This document shows positions 18,880-28,977 of a DNA stretch of 32,844 nucleotides, piece by piece. The notes under the pieces are model-generated. The model saw nothing but the letters and a program-made list of their open reading frames with translations. It was not told where the DNA came from and did no database searches. Source of the DNA: Candidatus Servula neotermitis (GTDB taxonomy: Bacteria > Actinomycetota > Actinomycetes > Actinomycetales > Bifidobacteriaceae); assembly GCA_031281695.1 (NCBI GenBank), contig JAITFB010000013.1, positions 1 through 32,844 of the forward strand, written 5' to 3'. Both the position numbers and the translations under genes were made by a program. How positions within the stretch are numbered: the stretch's first letter is position 1; every line of letters begins with the position of its first letter.

Positions 18880-19362
18880 TTAAACTGCAATAGCTTCGGT
18901 TTCGCGTTGAACTTTGGCGGGCTTTTTGGGCGTAATCACTTTGAGAGCTGGTTCATCAACGTTTTCATCTTTTTCCTCAGCGTCAAAGATGGTTCCGTGA
19001 GAATTGCGTTCATAGTGACTGACTCCTCTTGTGAGATCGTGTCCAACGAAGTTGGCTTCTAAGGCTAAATCTTCCATTTGGGCACCATTTCGACCTTCCC
19101 AAGTTTCTCGTCGCAAACTACCGGTCACGTAAACTACGTCCGATTTTTTGACGGATTCGTTCAAATTGGTCGCAAGATTATTCCAAGCTTTGATGGTAAA
19201 CCAAAGTGTTGGATCCTCAATCCAGGCGTTCTTTTCCGTATCGAAATGCGCAAAAGAATGAGCTAAGCGGAATTTAATATAAGGTGTTCCGCTTGCACTA
19301 ACCTTATATTTCGGTTCGGTCGCGACATAACCTGTCATCGACACTTGAATTTTTTTATTCAT
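18880..19362 (-). CDS. ssb: Single-stranded DNA-binding protein
   Basis: 160 aa OB-fold: VSMTGYVATEPKYKVSASGTPYIKFRLAHS, VYVTGSLRRETWEGRNG; SD aaggaggc before ATG. Confidence 0.88.
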   Translation of the reverse strand: MNKKIQVSMTGYVATEPKYKVSASGTPYIKFRLAHSFAHFDTEKNAWIEDPTLWFTIKAWNNLATNLNESVKKSDVVYVTGSLRRETWEGRNGAQMEDLALEANFVGHDLTRGVSHYERNSHGTIFDAEEKDENVDEPALKVITPKKPAKVQRETEAIAV

Positions 19363-19594
19363 AATTGCCTCCTTGGCGTTCTTATTAATACTGGTGTAAA
19401 AAAATGTTTTTACCTAATCATTTTGACTAAATCCAGATACCTTATTTTGGACATTGTTAATATGTTCATAACTTTTTCCAGCGTTTAATTACTAAAGCCT
19501 GATCGATCGAACTATGGTGCGGATTTTTTGTCTATAGCGAGTAAACTCGATGTAGTATAAATGTTCGTAAGCTTTTATGTTAGACTGAATACAT

Positions 19595-20236
19595 ATGTTT
19601 AAAGATGAGCTTTTACAAGATTTCGAATATGAACGCAGGTTTTTTTGTGAAGAATTTCCCGAAAAATTACGAACCAGTTCCCAGCCCGCTTTTCATGTTC
19701 AAAGTTATTATTTAGTTTCGGAGGGGTACAATATTCGGGTAAGGGTATCCAGCTCTCAATTTTTTTACGAAATGACCGAAGATATGAACCTCGATCACAT
19801 TTTGGATTCGAATTCTTTTAGATTTGATAATGCTTATTTGACCGTGAAGTGTCCAGTCGTAGGCGGGTCTCGCTATGAAGCTGAGCGAGAAATTGACGCT
19901 AATGTTGGCGTCGAATTAATTTTGCGGGGAGGATCACGAATTGTAAAAAATCGGTATAGCGTTTGGATTAAAAGTGACGGATGGGTTATCGACGTTTTCG
20001 GGGGTAGTAACCAAGGTCTAATCATCGCTGAATGCGAGCGCAAAGCTCCTGTGATCGATTTAGAAATTCCAGAGTTTTGCGCTGCGGAGGTGACCGATGA
20101 TTATCGTTTTACCAATGATAATCTGTCTCGCAAACCGTTTCATACTTTTAAGCAAGAATATCTCGAAGAATTAGACCGATCGGATCGCCGTTTTTCTAAC
20201 CAGTTCGGGCAAAACCGCTATTTGACAGATTTGTAA
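19595..20236 (+). CDS. CYTH-like (triphosphate tunnel metalloenzyme superfamily) protein, tentative
   Basis: 213 aa; YERRFF near N-terminus, YNIRVRV, TVKCPVVGGSRYEAEREI, SVWIKSDGWVIDVFGGSNQGLIIAECERK follow the CYTH layout. Confidence 0.6.
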   Translation: MFKDELLQDFEYERRFFCEEFPEKLRTSSQPAFHVQSYYLVSEGYNIRVRVSSSQFFYEMTEDMNLDHILDSNSFRFDNAYLTVKCPVVGGSRYEAEREIDANVGVELILRGGSRIVKNRYSVWIKSDGWVIDVFGGSNQGLIIAECERKAPVIDLEIPEFCAAEVTDDYRFTNDNLSRKPFHTFKQEYLEELDRSDRRFSNQFGQNRYLTDL

Positions 20237-21475
20237 ATGAATCCAGTTTTATCATCGTCGATTAATAAAATGCGGAATGCTGAAGTCGATCCTATAAACA
20301 TTAAGGCTTTTGAGCGCTTATTTTCTATTTTTGAATCAGGAGATTTAGGAATAATTTCTGAGCGAGACGTTGAATCCGTGACTAATATCGTTGAAGCGAA
20401 CGCATTAGGTTCATCGATCGAATTCAAAATTCCGAATTCAAAATCTTTAGGGGCGCAATCAAGCGTATCCAGCTCAGACAATTTTAACTCCGAGTCAGAT
20501 TTTCGAAGCTCTCCTATGACTAAAACGGTCGTAATCAAATTAAACGGAGGGTTAGGGACCTCTATGGGGTTAACTAGAGCTAAGACTTTGCTGGAAATTG
20601 CGCCAAATGTGAACTTTTTAGATGTGATTGCCCAACAAGTTCTTCAATTACGCGACGATTTTCAGACAGGTTTGCCTCTCATTTTTATGAACAGTTACAG
20701 TACTAGCACTGACACTATGAACTATTTAGCCAAATATCCTGAATTACGACAAGCTGATTTGCCACTAGAGTTTTTACAATCTAAAGAGCCTAAATTGAGC
20801 ATCGATTCTCATCTACCGGTGGAATTTCCGGCAAATCCTCAACTGGAATGGTGTCCGCCAGGGCATGGAGATTTGTATCCCACCCTGTATGCAACGGGTT
20901 TATTGAACCAGTTGGTGGAACTAGGCTATGAAGTTGCCTTTATTTCTAATGCTGATAATTTAGCGGCTGTGGTGGAACCGCAAATTGCTGAATATTTTTA
21001 TGAAAATCAGTTTGCTTTTATGAATGAATTGACGCCTAAAACTGCAAAAGATGTAAAAGGTGGGCATCTAGTCCGCCGTAAAAGCGACGGGAGATTATTA
21101 TTACGAGAATTTTCTCAAATAGCTGAGGTTGATATTGAGTCTGCGCTCTCTAGCGATATTCACCCTTATTGTAATACTAATAATATTTGGGTAAATTTGT
21201 TAAAATTGCAAGCTGTGCTGCAAGAGAATCAAGGAATTTTATCTCTGCCGTTGATTCGTAACCAAAAAACAGTCGATCCAACTGATCCCAAGAGCGAGGC
21301 TGTGATTCAACTAGAGACGGCTATGGGCGCAGCATGCTCTTGTTTCGATAATGCCACAGCTATTGGAGTGGGTCGTGATCGATTTCAACCAGTTAAAAAT
21401 CAAGTTGACTTGGATGACTTGCAGCATAATGCTCACTCGATTTTGGAGAATATCCGCTCGCGAGTTAAGCTATAA
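20237..21475 (+). CDS. UTP-glucose-1-phosphate uridylyltransferase (eukaryote-type UGP), apparently short at C-terminus
   Basis: 412 aa; VVIKLNGGLGTSMGLTRAKTLLEI, CPPGHGDLYPTLYATGLL, FISNADNLAAVVEP, NTNNIWVNL, RFQPVKN. Confidence 0.92.
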   Translation: MNPVLSSSINKMRNAEVDPINIKAFERLFSIFESGDLGIISERDVESVTNIVEANALGSSIEFKIPNSKSLGAQSSVSSSDNFNSESDFRSSPMTKTVVIKLNGGLGTSMGLTRAKTLLEIAPNVNFLDVIAQQVLQLRDDFQTGLPLIFMNSYSTSTDTMNYLAKYPELRQADLPLEFLQSKEPKLSIDSHLPVEFPANPQLEWCPPGHGDLYPTLYATGLLNQLVELGYEVAFISNADNLAAVVEPQIAEYFYENQFAFMNELTPKTAKDVKGGHLVRRKSDGRLLLREFSQIAEVDIESALSSDIHPYCNTNNIWVNLLKLQAVLQENQGILSLPLIRNQKTVDPTDPKSEAVIQLETAMGAACSCFDNATAIGVGRDRFQPVKNQVDLDDLQHNAHSILENIRSRVKL

Positions 21476-21481
21476 TTATTC

Positions 21482-21555
<74 letters not shown>

Positions 21556-21696
21556 CTTCCTCGCACGTTCGCAGTTTTTAGCAACCAGCGACTAGTTCAG
21601 TTGGTTTCGGTGAAACAGCGCAAGCTCCAACACTGATGATAATATTGCGGAATCAATTATCAAAAAGACAGTTATCAGAAATCATATGACATGCGC

Positions 21697-21780
21697 CAGA
21701 AATCAGTAGTCAGATGGTAGACGACAGAAAGCTAATAATTGACTATTAGCTACTAGCAACTAGACACTAGACGCTAATCA
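21697..21780 (+). repeat. Twelve-copy degenerate heptanucleotide repeat
   Basis: CAGAAAT CAGTAGT CAGATGG TAGACGA CAGAAAG CTAATAA TTGACTA TTAGCTA CTAGCAA CTAGACA CTAGACG CTAATCA; overlaps the 3' end of the DUF362 CDS. Confidence 0.8.
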
Positions 21781-22636
21781 GTTCGTAATCTAGGCTGCCC
21801 AAACCCAATTCGCTCGCAGCATATTCGAGAGTATGCAGACCGTTTTTTTCTTCAATACGAGTTTTGAGCGATCGGCTGTCTGGGGCTTGATAGACTAAAT
21901 CAACTGAGGCTTGGTCTAAGGCGATAGGATCTAAGGATGATAAAATTCCCAAGTCGTGCATATCCGGTTCCGCAGCATTGGGGTCGCAATCGCAATCAAC
22001 GGACAGGTTGTTCAAAACGTTGACATAAGCGAAATTTTGAGGACCTTTGTAATCGATAATTGCCAAAGCCGCTTCAGCCATGGCTTCTAAAAAGTCATCC
22101 TGGGCGACGCCTTTCATCCACTCAGAATCTCCAGCACCAGCGTTATGAATCCAAAGTTTGCCTCTGGAAGATGCGATGCCAATGGAAATGTTTTTGATTG
22201 CTCCGCCGAATCCTCCAGCAATATGGCCTTTGAAGTGGGATAAGACCAATACATAATCGTAGTTGGCGAAATTCTTGCCGATCACATCGTAAGCAATTTG
22301 TCGATGTTTTTTGACTGGAATTTCTATTTCTCCGTTTTCGTCCATCAGGTCCACTGGAGCAATTTGGTCGAAACCATGCTCTTCGATGACTTGCCAATGT
22401 TCTTTAGAGTTCCCCCGGGCTCCGCCATAAGCTGTGTTGCATTCTACAATTGTGCCGTTAACACTCTGGATTAAGTCTTTGATTAATGCTGGTTGTAAAT
22501 AATGATGTCCGCCTTTTTCACCGGAAGAAATTTTGACCGCGATCTTCCCATGAGGCTGAGCGTCTAAAGCTTCGTAAACTTTAGCAAGTCCAGTTGGACT
22601 AATGTCTTTAGTAAAATAGACTTTAGGTTTTGGCAT
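21767..22636 (-). CDS. DUF362 domain protein
   Basis: Start taken at MPKPKVYFTKDISPTGL (ATG complement 22634-22636, SD-like ggagcaa); YDYVLVLSHFKGHIAGGFGGAIKNISIGIASSRGK is typical DUF362. The ORF track extends further upstream into the MFS gene. Confidence 0.85.
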   Translation of the reverse strand: MPKPKVYFTKDISPTGLAKVYEALDAQPHGKIAVKISSGEKGGHHYLQPALIKDLIQSVNGTIVECNTAYGGARGNSKEHWQVIEEHGFDQIAPVDLMDENGEIEIPVKKHRQIAYDVIGKNFANYDYVLVLSHFKGHIAGGFGGAIKNISIGIASSRGKLWIHNAGAGDSEWMKGVAQDDFLEAMAEAALAIIDYKGPQNFAYVNVLNNLSVDCDCDPNAAEPDMHDLGILSSLDPIALDQASVDLVYQAPDSRSLKTRIEEKNGLHTLEYAASELGLGSLDYELISV

Positions 22637-24491
22637 TGAGTTGCTCCTTGATTTTACGGTAGGCGAACTCAGGTTCGTCGACCTCATCTAATAATTTTTC
22701 CATCGGGCATGCATCCGTTTTGTCTTGGTTCAATACCCTTTCTATAATCTTATCATATAGGTAGTATACATTAAAGCGATCGAATATTTGGACTGCTTTG
22801 CGACTAATGGTTGGTGTATAAACATTTTTGACCCCTAAAGCGACTAGTAATAGGGCTGATGCTTTCCCGACTAGTTTGTCGGCGGCGCTCCAATTTGTAT
22901 AGTTTACTTCCGAGTCAATAGCTTGCATTAATGGTCTTATTCCACGATTTTTATAAGTTACAAATTCATCGTCATGTACTAATACTAAAGTTAAATCCTT
23001 GTGTTCAAAGAGCATTAGCCTCGCAGCATCTAAGTCTCGAGTACTCGCTGGCGTTGGGAGATTTTCGCTTTGAGCTATGGGAGTTTGAGAGTCCGGATTT
23101 TGATGGTTTTTCAAGCTAATGTCGTCTATAACGTTATTTTCAAATGTGTTTGAAAGAGCTGATGCGTTGGAATCACTGTTATAGTCCAGGCTAGCTTTAG
23201 CTTTGAGAACGTCTGAGCCTTGGGCATGATATTCGGAATTTTGTATAGTGGGCGAAAGTTTATTTGAGCCGATTATTATGCGGGCTTGGGCAGGCTTGAG
23301 GGTAGGCAGGATTTTTGTAGCGAATAATCCCAGAACCAAAAAGGGGATAATAACTAAAAGTGAATATCGAACTCCGAAAACATTGCCCATCAGTCCGAAT
23401 AGCGGCGGAGCTGCGATACCCAGAACTGAACCAATGGTTGCAATCAATGAGGTTCTAAATGCAGAATCTTCGGGATGAGCAGCAGCTTCGGAAACTCCGA
23501 TAGGGTAGCCGAGCGAAACGCCAATTCCCCAAAACATAGCTCCGAGGTAAACCAAAGGCAACCAAGGCTGAAGACAACAAAGAATCAACCCCAAGAGGGC
23601 AGAACTCAAACAAAAGCGCATGGTAACTTGTTTGCCCAAACGGTCAATGATATGGGATCCGAAAAAGCGAAAAACTGTTGCGAACAACAGGTCAATACCT
23701 AAAATTGTAGTCCCGACTGATTCTGGGACATCGAAGAATCGAGTGGTTCCTAATGGCAACCAATTTTCTCCAGCGCCTTCAGCTAAATTTGAACAAACGA
23801 TTATAGCGGTCAATAAGAGAATGGATAAATCCAAGCGCTTGATTTTCATTTTAACTGATTGGCTCATAAAGTCATGTTCAGTGACTCCAGCGTCCATGGG
23901 TTTGTCTAGAATATGATGATTGGTGTAAATTCCGCCGATTAGACATAGTCCGCCAACGATACAGAATTGAATGGGAAGAGGAATGTCTAGTTCGTAAATC
24001 AGGGTGCTGATAATAGTTGCGAGCGCCGCTCCCATACTGAAGAAAGCGTGGAATCGGGGGAGTAAAGTTCGTTTTTCGTATTGTTCTATGGTTACTGCTG
24101 CGATGTTCATGCCTACGTTGAATGCGCCTAGCGAAAGTCCTAATGCGAAACAACCGATGACTGTGGGCCAATAAGACCCAGTCGAAATGATGAAACCTAA
24201 CGCGATTAAGACTAATGATGACGAAACTTGGAACGGGAGGAGGACTTTGTGAGTTGGATACCGGTCTAATAAAAATCCTCCAGATAAAGAGGAGATGATG
24301 TCCCCAATGGTGATGCTTAATAGAACGATTGAGGTTTGCAGAGGGTCGAGGTTATTGAGTTGTTCGGCTATGCCAACTAAGCGTGAAATTAGGGTTAAAA
24401 AAGTCATGCCGAACAGTAAGAATACTAAGTAAACCGTATACCGAGCTGATTTGAGCTGGCTACTGGATGGGTGAGTGGATTTCAATTGCAT
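22623..24491 (-). CDS. MFS transporter fused to a C-terminal DUF1893-like domain
   Basis: 622 aa; ~12 TM MFS region, ~90-residue polar linker, then LTLVLVHDDEFVTYKNRGIRPLMQAID...AADKLVGKASALLLVALGVKNVYTPTISRKAVQIFDR...CPMEKLLDE, typical of DUF1893. Confidence 0.85.
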   Translation of the reverse strand: MQLKSTHPSSSQLKSARYTVYLVFLLFGMTFLTLISRLVGIAEQLNNLDPLQTSIVLLSITIGDIISSLSGGFLLDRYPTHKVLLPFQVSSSLVLIALGFIISTGSYWPTVIGCFALGLSLGAFNVGMNIAAVTIEQYEKRTLLPRFHAFFSMGAALATIISTLIYELDIPLPIQFCIVGGLCLIGGIYTNHHILDKPMDAGVTEHDFMSQSVKMKIKRLDLSILLLTAIIVCSNLAEGAGENWLPLGTTRFFDVPESVGTTILGIDLLFATVFRFFGSHIIDRLGKQVTMRFCLSSALLGLILCCLQPWLPLVYLGAMFWGIGVSLGYPIGVSEAAAHPEDSAFRTSLIATIGSVLGIAAPPLFGLMGNVFGVRYSLLVIIPFLVLGLFATKILPTLKPAQARIIIGSNKLSPTIQNSEYHAQGSDVLKAKASLDYNSDSNASALSNTFENNVIDDISLKNHQNPDSQTPIAQSENLPTPASTRDLDAARLMLFEHKDLTLVLVHDDEFVTYKNRGIRPLMQAIDSEVNYTNWSAADKLVGKASALLLVALGVKNVYTPTISRKAVQIFDRFNVYYLYDKIIERVLNQDKTDACPMEKLLDEVDEPEFAYRKIKEQLNAKT

Positions 24492-24527
24492 TTGTTTTAG
24501 TTTATTCCTTAGTTTAAGCTTATAATT

Positions 24528-24698
24528 ATGGCAGCAAAATCAAAAGTAATTCGTCCCGGTGTAACTTTAGCTTGTCCGGTCTGTAAAGAACGTAATTACA
24601 TTACCACCAAAAATAAACGTAATACACCAGATCGCTTGGAATTAAACAAGTATTGTCCGCGTTGTAATAAAGAAACTTTGCATAAAGAGACTCGTTAG
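24528..24698 (+). CDS. rpmG: 50S ribosomal protein L33, zinc-binding form
   Basis: 56 aa (below ORF-track cutoff): [60 protein letters not shown]...CPRC. Confidence 0.95.
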   Translation: MAAKSKVIRPGVTLACPVCKERNYITTKNKRNTPDRLELNKYCPRCNKETLHKETR

Positions 24699-24868
24699 TT
24701 CGTCCGGCAGGTTTTTGAGCAATTAGTGGATAATCGTTTTAGTTCTTGAGGTTAGTATTTCTATTGTAGATTACGATTAGAAGCACAGGTTATGACGGAT
24801 GAGAGAGCTCGCGCATTAGTTTAGCTATTTTTACAACTGCGCTCGTTAGTTATTAGTAAACTGATCAG

Positions 24869-26065
24869 GTGGCGGTATTTAAGGATTTAACTACACTTCA
24901 TTGCGGTGGTCTTATAGAACGCTTGGTTTATCCTGCTAACGAGTCGGAGCTTTTAGAGATTGTTCAACCAGCTGACACGGATTCTTTTTTAGCAATGGGC
25001 AATGGTAGCAACCTCTTAGCTTCTGAGCAGATTTTCGATGGCGTCGTTGTAAAATATGTTGATGCTCATATTGAGGTGTCTAACTTTAGTACGCATGAGC
25101 GAAATGAACTTGAAGATGTTTCGCCTCTTCGAGAAGTGAATAGTCTAAGTAAGCTTAGCAATAACGAACACTCAGAATTTGAATTAGTTAGAAACCGGTT
25201 TTGTCATATGCAGAATTCGCAACGTTTGATTCCAGCGCCTGCTTTTCTAGATGCAGGAGCTGGAGCGAATTGGGATGACTTAGTTCAAAGCGCAGTTAGT
25301 CTAGGCTCAAGCGGATACGCAGCCTTGAGCGGGATCCCTGGGACAGTCGGCGGAGTGATTGCGCAAAACGCTGGAGCTTTTGGATCAGAAATTAGCGATT
25401 TAGTGATTTCGGTTCGAGCGTTCAACCGAATTGAAGGAAAAGTTCGTACTTTTACAGCAGATCAGTTGTCTTTGGGGTATCGTACATCTGGTTTTAAAAA
25501 AAATTCAGATTGGATCATAATTTCGGCCAAATTTTTTCTCCTTGGCCCAGCCAGTCCATCAACTGTTGGCTTTTCGCCTACCAAGACCGTAAAAACGAAA
25601 AAGGGTTCGGCTAGACCCTTGGTCGTATTGCCGGAAAATGAACTTTCGGCTTCGGCGATTGATGAAATTAAGTACCAATCTTTAGCGGAGCATTTAGGCG
25701 TAGCAATTGGCGATTATGTAAGCAGTTCCCAAGTTCGAGAAGCGGTGTTGGAGTTACGTAAAATCAAAGGGGTGCTGTACGACCCTCATGACCCCACTAC
25801 TTTTAGCGCAGGTTCTTTTTTCAAAAATCCTCAAGTAGCTGGAAGAAAAATATCGGCCGCTCAATTAATTGCTCAATCAGGTATTAAGCTTGGTTTTACA
25901 TTGGACGGCAAAGTTCAAATTTCTGATCGCAACCTTTTGGTCATCGTCAATCCGCATTCAAGCCCTGCAGAATCTGTATTAGAATTGGCCCGATATGTTA
26001 TGCAGCAAGTTTCGGCAACAACTGGCATCCAACTTGAGCCCGAAGTCCAGTTAATTAATTTTTAA
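24869..26065 (+). CDS. murB: UDP-N-acetylmuramate dehydrogenase
   Basis: 398 aa; TTLHCGG, LAMGNGSNLLASE, YAALSGIPGTVGGVIAQNAGAFG, LGYRTSGFKK, PTTFSAGSFFKNP; GTG start 6 nt after TAAACT. Confidence 0.93.
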   Translation: MAVFKDLTTLHCGGLIERLVYPANESELLEIVQPADTDSFLAMGNGSNLLASEQIFDGVVVKYVDAHIEVSNFSTHERNELEDVSPLREVNSLSKLSNNEHSEFELVRNRFCHMQNSQRLIPAPAFLDAGAGANWDDLVQSAVSLGSSGYAALSGIPGTVGGVIAQNAGAFGSEISDLVISVRAFNRIEGKVRTFTADQLSLGYRTSGFKKNSDWIIISAKFFLLGPASPSTVGFSPTKTVKTKKGSARPLVVLPENELSASAIDEIKYQSLAEHLGVAIGDYVSSSQVREAVLELRKIKGVLYDPHDPTTFSAGSFFKNPQVAGRKISAAQLIAQSGIKLGFTLDGKVQISDRNLLVIVNPHSSPAESVLELARYVMQQVSATTGIQLEPEVQLINF

Positions 26066-26227
26066 CTAATGAGTATCAAGAACTTTGGAATAAGCTGAGC
26101 ACGATAATTGATATGATTCAATCCATGGTTCCGTGTGAATAACATACTGTCTCGATCGAAGTTAGACAGGGGCTATTGATTCGTAATTGAAAAATTAACC
26201 CCCTGAGTCATTCATGTTAGAAAAGGT

Positions 26228-27874
26228 TTAGCGAATCAAAAGCATTCCGCCGTTCTTGTAGATTGGTCCCTTTTCTTGATAAATCTCTTTGATCTTATAC
26301 CCCTCTCGCAAAAAATGTTGGAGTTGTTTATTGACTTTGGGGTTCTTTTCGAACATAAAAAGAATTTGTTTAGCTTGGGTTTTTGAGACTTCATTTAGGA
26401 TACGTCGATCTATTTTAGGAACTTGATCCGGGTCATTGAAACCGTAGTAAAATTTATTTTGGTACATGACTGAGATTTTATTTACTGGAGTTCCGCATTG
26501 CTGATAATAATTATTGGTTTGTACAGCAGCATTCCCAGGTGTAAACAAGATAGCTTGGGATTTGTTATACCAACGGCTATGATTGCAAAAGTAATTAGCT
26601 ACTGAAATATTGCCGCTGACGGTTGTAGCATTAAACATCTTCTTGTTTTGGGTTTGAATGGTCTCAGACCCTTGAGGGAACGCTAAACCAATGTCTGTAA
26701 TATTTAAAAATGAGCTAATTGATAATCCGAAACACAAAGCTAAACATAGACTAGTACTTATAATCATTCGTTTTTTAAATAATGGTTTGACAATTTGTAA
26801 ACCAATGATGATGAAAAGAACCAAGAAGCTGGTCCAAACTAGAGCTGTCGCTCCAGGTTGGTAAATATTGCAAATTAGCCCTGAAAACAACCAGACGGCC
26901 GTAAGCATGATTTTATAACGTAAAGCTAAGTTTTTAGCTGCAAAAAATCCAATCACGCCTATGACTATGATGGCTAAATGAAGATAACCTAGAGGCGAAA
27001 GGATTCTAGGGTTAAGCCAATTTTGCATAGTGCTAATCCACCCGCTGAAAATATGATCAAGAGCGAAAGAGATACGCCGATCGCTACTGCTACGCAAAAG
27101 ATAACGTTGTAGCATGTCCCAACTAGCGTTTTGCGGTAAGAAAATTAGGATTACTGCGATGGACGTAATCAGAGCGCCAATTCCAACCCAAAGGGTATCT
27201 TTGAGCCAGATTTTGATTTTAGATCGATTTTTTTGGAAAAGGGCTATGAACGGAGTTGTAATAAATAGCAAACCCCATGGGATTAAAACCGAAAATTTAG
27301 TCCAAAAACTCAAAGCGATTATTACGCCTCCTAAGAAATTTTGATGTCTTCCTACTGGTTGATTACAAATGTTTTGTTTTAGCCAATAATAAATCGGAAT
27401 GAACATCAATAGACTGAAGATCATTTCGGCTGATAAAGAAGCTCGTTGATTAGTCGCCCAAGGCAAAGAAACCAAGAAAGCTAAAGCAAAGATACTAATG
27501 ACCAACGCGACTTTGCGCGAATACCAAAGGTTAGCGATTTTATAGAGGAATAAGCCAGTGATGAAATAAACACCGACCATCATAAGGAACACTAACCAAA
27601 AACTGTTAGCGCTTAAGAATTGTAAAATTCCGAAAATTATGAAAATTACTGGACCTTTGGGATCTAAAATGTCCCGATAGGGTACAACATTTTCCAGCCA
27701 TCCTTTACCGACGGTCATGTAGAACGAAACGTCAGGATTAAACGGCTCATTGTATAATGGCGAGAACGGTAAGCTAAAAAAAGCCACCGCCAAAGCCGAA
27801 ATAATTAATATGGGATAAATAATGGGGAAACCTACTTTAGGTTCGCTTTCCCCTGCTCTGCGACTGTGAATCAA
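26228..27874 (-). CDS. GT39/ArnT-like polytopic membrane glycosyltransferase, tentative
   Basis: 548 aa, many TM segments; NPDVSFYMTVGKGWLENVVPYRDILDPKGPVIFIIFG is the conserved N-terminal loop; TTG start preceded by aggagg. Confidence 0.65.
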   Translation of the reverse strand: MIHSRRAGESEPKVGFPIIYPILIISALAVAFFSLPFSPLYNEPFNPDVSFYMTVGKGWLENVVPYRDILDPKGPVIFIIFGILQFLSANSFWLVFLMMVGVYFITGLFLYKIANLWYSRKVALVISIFALAFLVSLPWATNQRASLSAEMIFSLLMFIPIYYWLKQNICNQPVGRHQNFLGGVIIALSFWTKFSVLIPWGLLFITTPFIALFQKNRSKIKIWLKDTLWVGIGALITSIAVILIFLPQNASWDMLQRYLLRSSSDRRISFALDHIFSGWISTMQNWLNPRILSPLGYLHLAIIVIGVIGFFAAKNLALRYKIMLTAVWLFSGLICNIYQPGATALVWTSFLVLFIIIGLQIVKPLFKKRMIISTSLCLALCFGLSISSFLNITDIGLAFPQGSETIQTQNKKMFNATTVSGNISVANYFCNHSRWYNKSQAILFTPGNAAVQTNNYYQQCGTPVNKISVMYQNKFYYGFNDPDQVPKIDRRILNEVSKTQAKQILFMFEKNPKVNKQLQHFLREGYKIKEIYQEKGPIYKNGGMLLIR

Positions 27875-28015
27875 AAAACCTCCTTCTATATTTGACCTCT
27901 GATTCTATTCCAGTTTAAATAAAAAAAGGTGAGCTGTCAAGCAAAATTGTAGATATTTTATTTATTAGCCGAATCGATTAACACTGTAGATTATTTATGT
28001 ATAAACTGACAATAT

Positions 28016-28660
28016 ATGAGTAGTGTAACTAAATCTCGGCGTCAAGTCAGGCTTTCGCGTGCGTTAGGCGTGGCTTTGACTCCCAAAGCGAAAAAATATT
28101 TCGACAAGCGTAAAGCCCGTAATAAAAACGTTTATCCCCCTGGGGAACATGGCGGCGCTCGGAAAAGGGCGGATTCCGATTACGCTTTGCGTCTAAAAGA
28201 GAAACAGCGTTTACGTGCGTATTATGCGTTAAGAGAGAAACAATTGAGAAAAGTATATGAGGGAGCGCGTCGACTTTCAGGGTTGACTGGCGAGGTGATG
28301 GTTGAAAAATTAGAGTCGCGTTTGGATTCAATAGTGATGCGGGCGGGATTCGCACGGACTATTTTGCAAGCGAGACAAGCAGTTGTTCACCGTCACATCA
28401 TGGTCGATGGAAAAATATTAGATCGCCCTGGAGCTTCAGTCAAGCCAGGTCAAACTATTCAAATTAAGCCGACTTCTCAGATTTCTAAACAGTTCCAAGT
28501 AGCAGCCTTAGGCAGCCATCAAGATGCTTTGGGCAAGACGCCTGAATATCTAGATGTACAAATTGAAAAGCTGATCGCTAAATTAGTACGACCGCCTTTG
28601 CGCAAAGAAGTCCCCATTGTTGTGAATGAACAATTTGTAGTTGAGTATTACGCGAGGTAA
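28016..28660 (+). CDS. rpsD: 30S ribosomal protein S4
   Basis: 214 aa; YPPGEHGGARKRADSDYALRLKEKQRLRAYYALREKQLRKVYE, LESRLDSIVMRAGFARTILQARQAVVHRHIMVDGK. Confidence 0.98.
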   Translation: MSSVTKSRRQVRLSRALGVALTPKAKKYFDKRKARNKNVYPPGEHGGARKRADSDYALRLKEKQRLRAYYALREKQLRKVYEGARRLSGLTGEVMVEKLESRLDSIVMRAGFARTILQARQAVVHRHIMVDGKILDRPGASVKPGQTIQIKPTSQISKQFQVAALGSHQDALGKTPEYLDVQIEKLIAKLVRPPLRKEVPIVVNEQFVVEYYAR

Positions 28661-28680
28661 ACTGTGAAAATGGAGGAAAT

Positions 28681-28977
28681 ATGAGCGGTTGGGAAATAGC
28701 TGTTATTATTTCCAGTATCATTAATACTATAGTGATTGTAGTGTTGCTGATTCTAATTTGCGTTTTAGTTAGTATCCTTATCCGTATATCCAAAAAGGCC
28801 GATGATGTCGCCAACAAAGTTCAAAATATGGTTGGAACCGTAGAAACATACGTTTTGAAACCAGCCAAATTGTTTAAAAACGTTAACGTGAAAAAATTTA
28901 TGAAATTTTTCACGAACGATAAACCCAAAGTAAAAGTCGACTTAGATGAAGTCGAAATAGTTGAGGAGGTTGAATGA
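28681..28977 (+). CDS. Small single-TM membrane protein (DUF948-like)
   Basis: 98 aa; strong N-terminal TM; SD tggagga before ATG; downstream of rpsD. Confidence 0.6.
   Translation: MSGWEIAVIISSIINTIVIVVLLILICVLVSILIRISKKADDVANKVQNMVGTVETYVLKPAKLFKNVNVKKFMKFFTNDKPKVKVDLDEVEIVEEVE

Noticed and set aside
23475-23916. Plus-strand ORFs opposite the MFS gene
   Set aside because: Antisense to a clear coding region; no recognisable domain.
26170-26206. CAGGGG...CCCCTG inverted repeat between murB and the GT gene as terminator
   Set aside because: Only about 6 bp stem with a long loop and no convincing U-tract; not enough to call.
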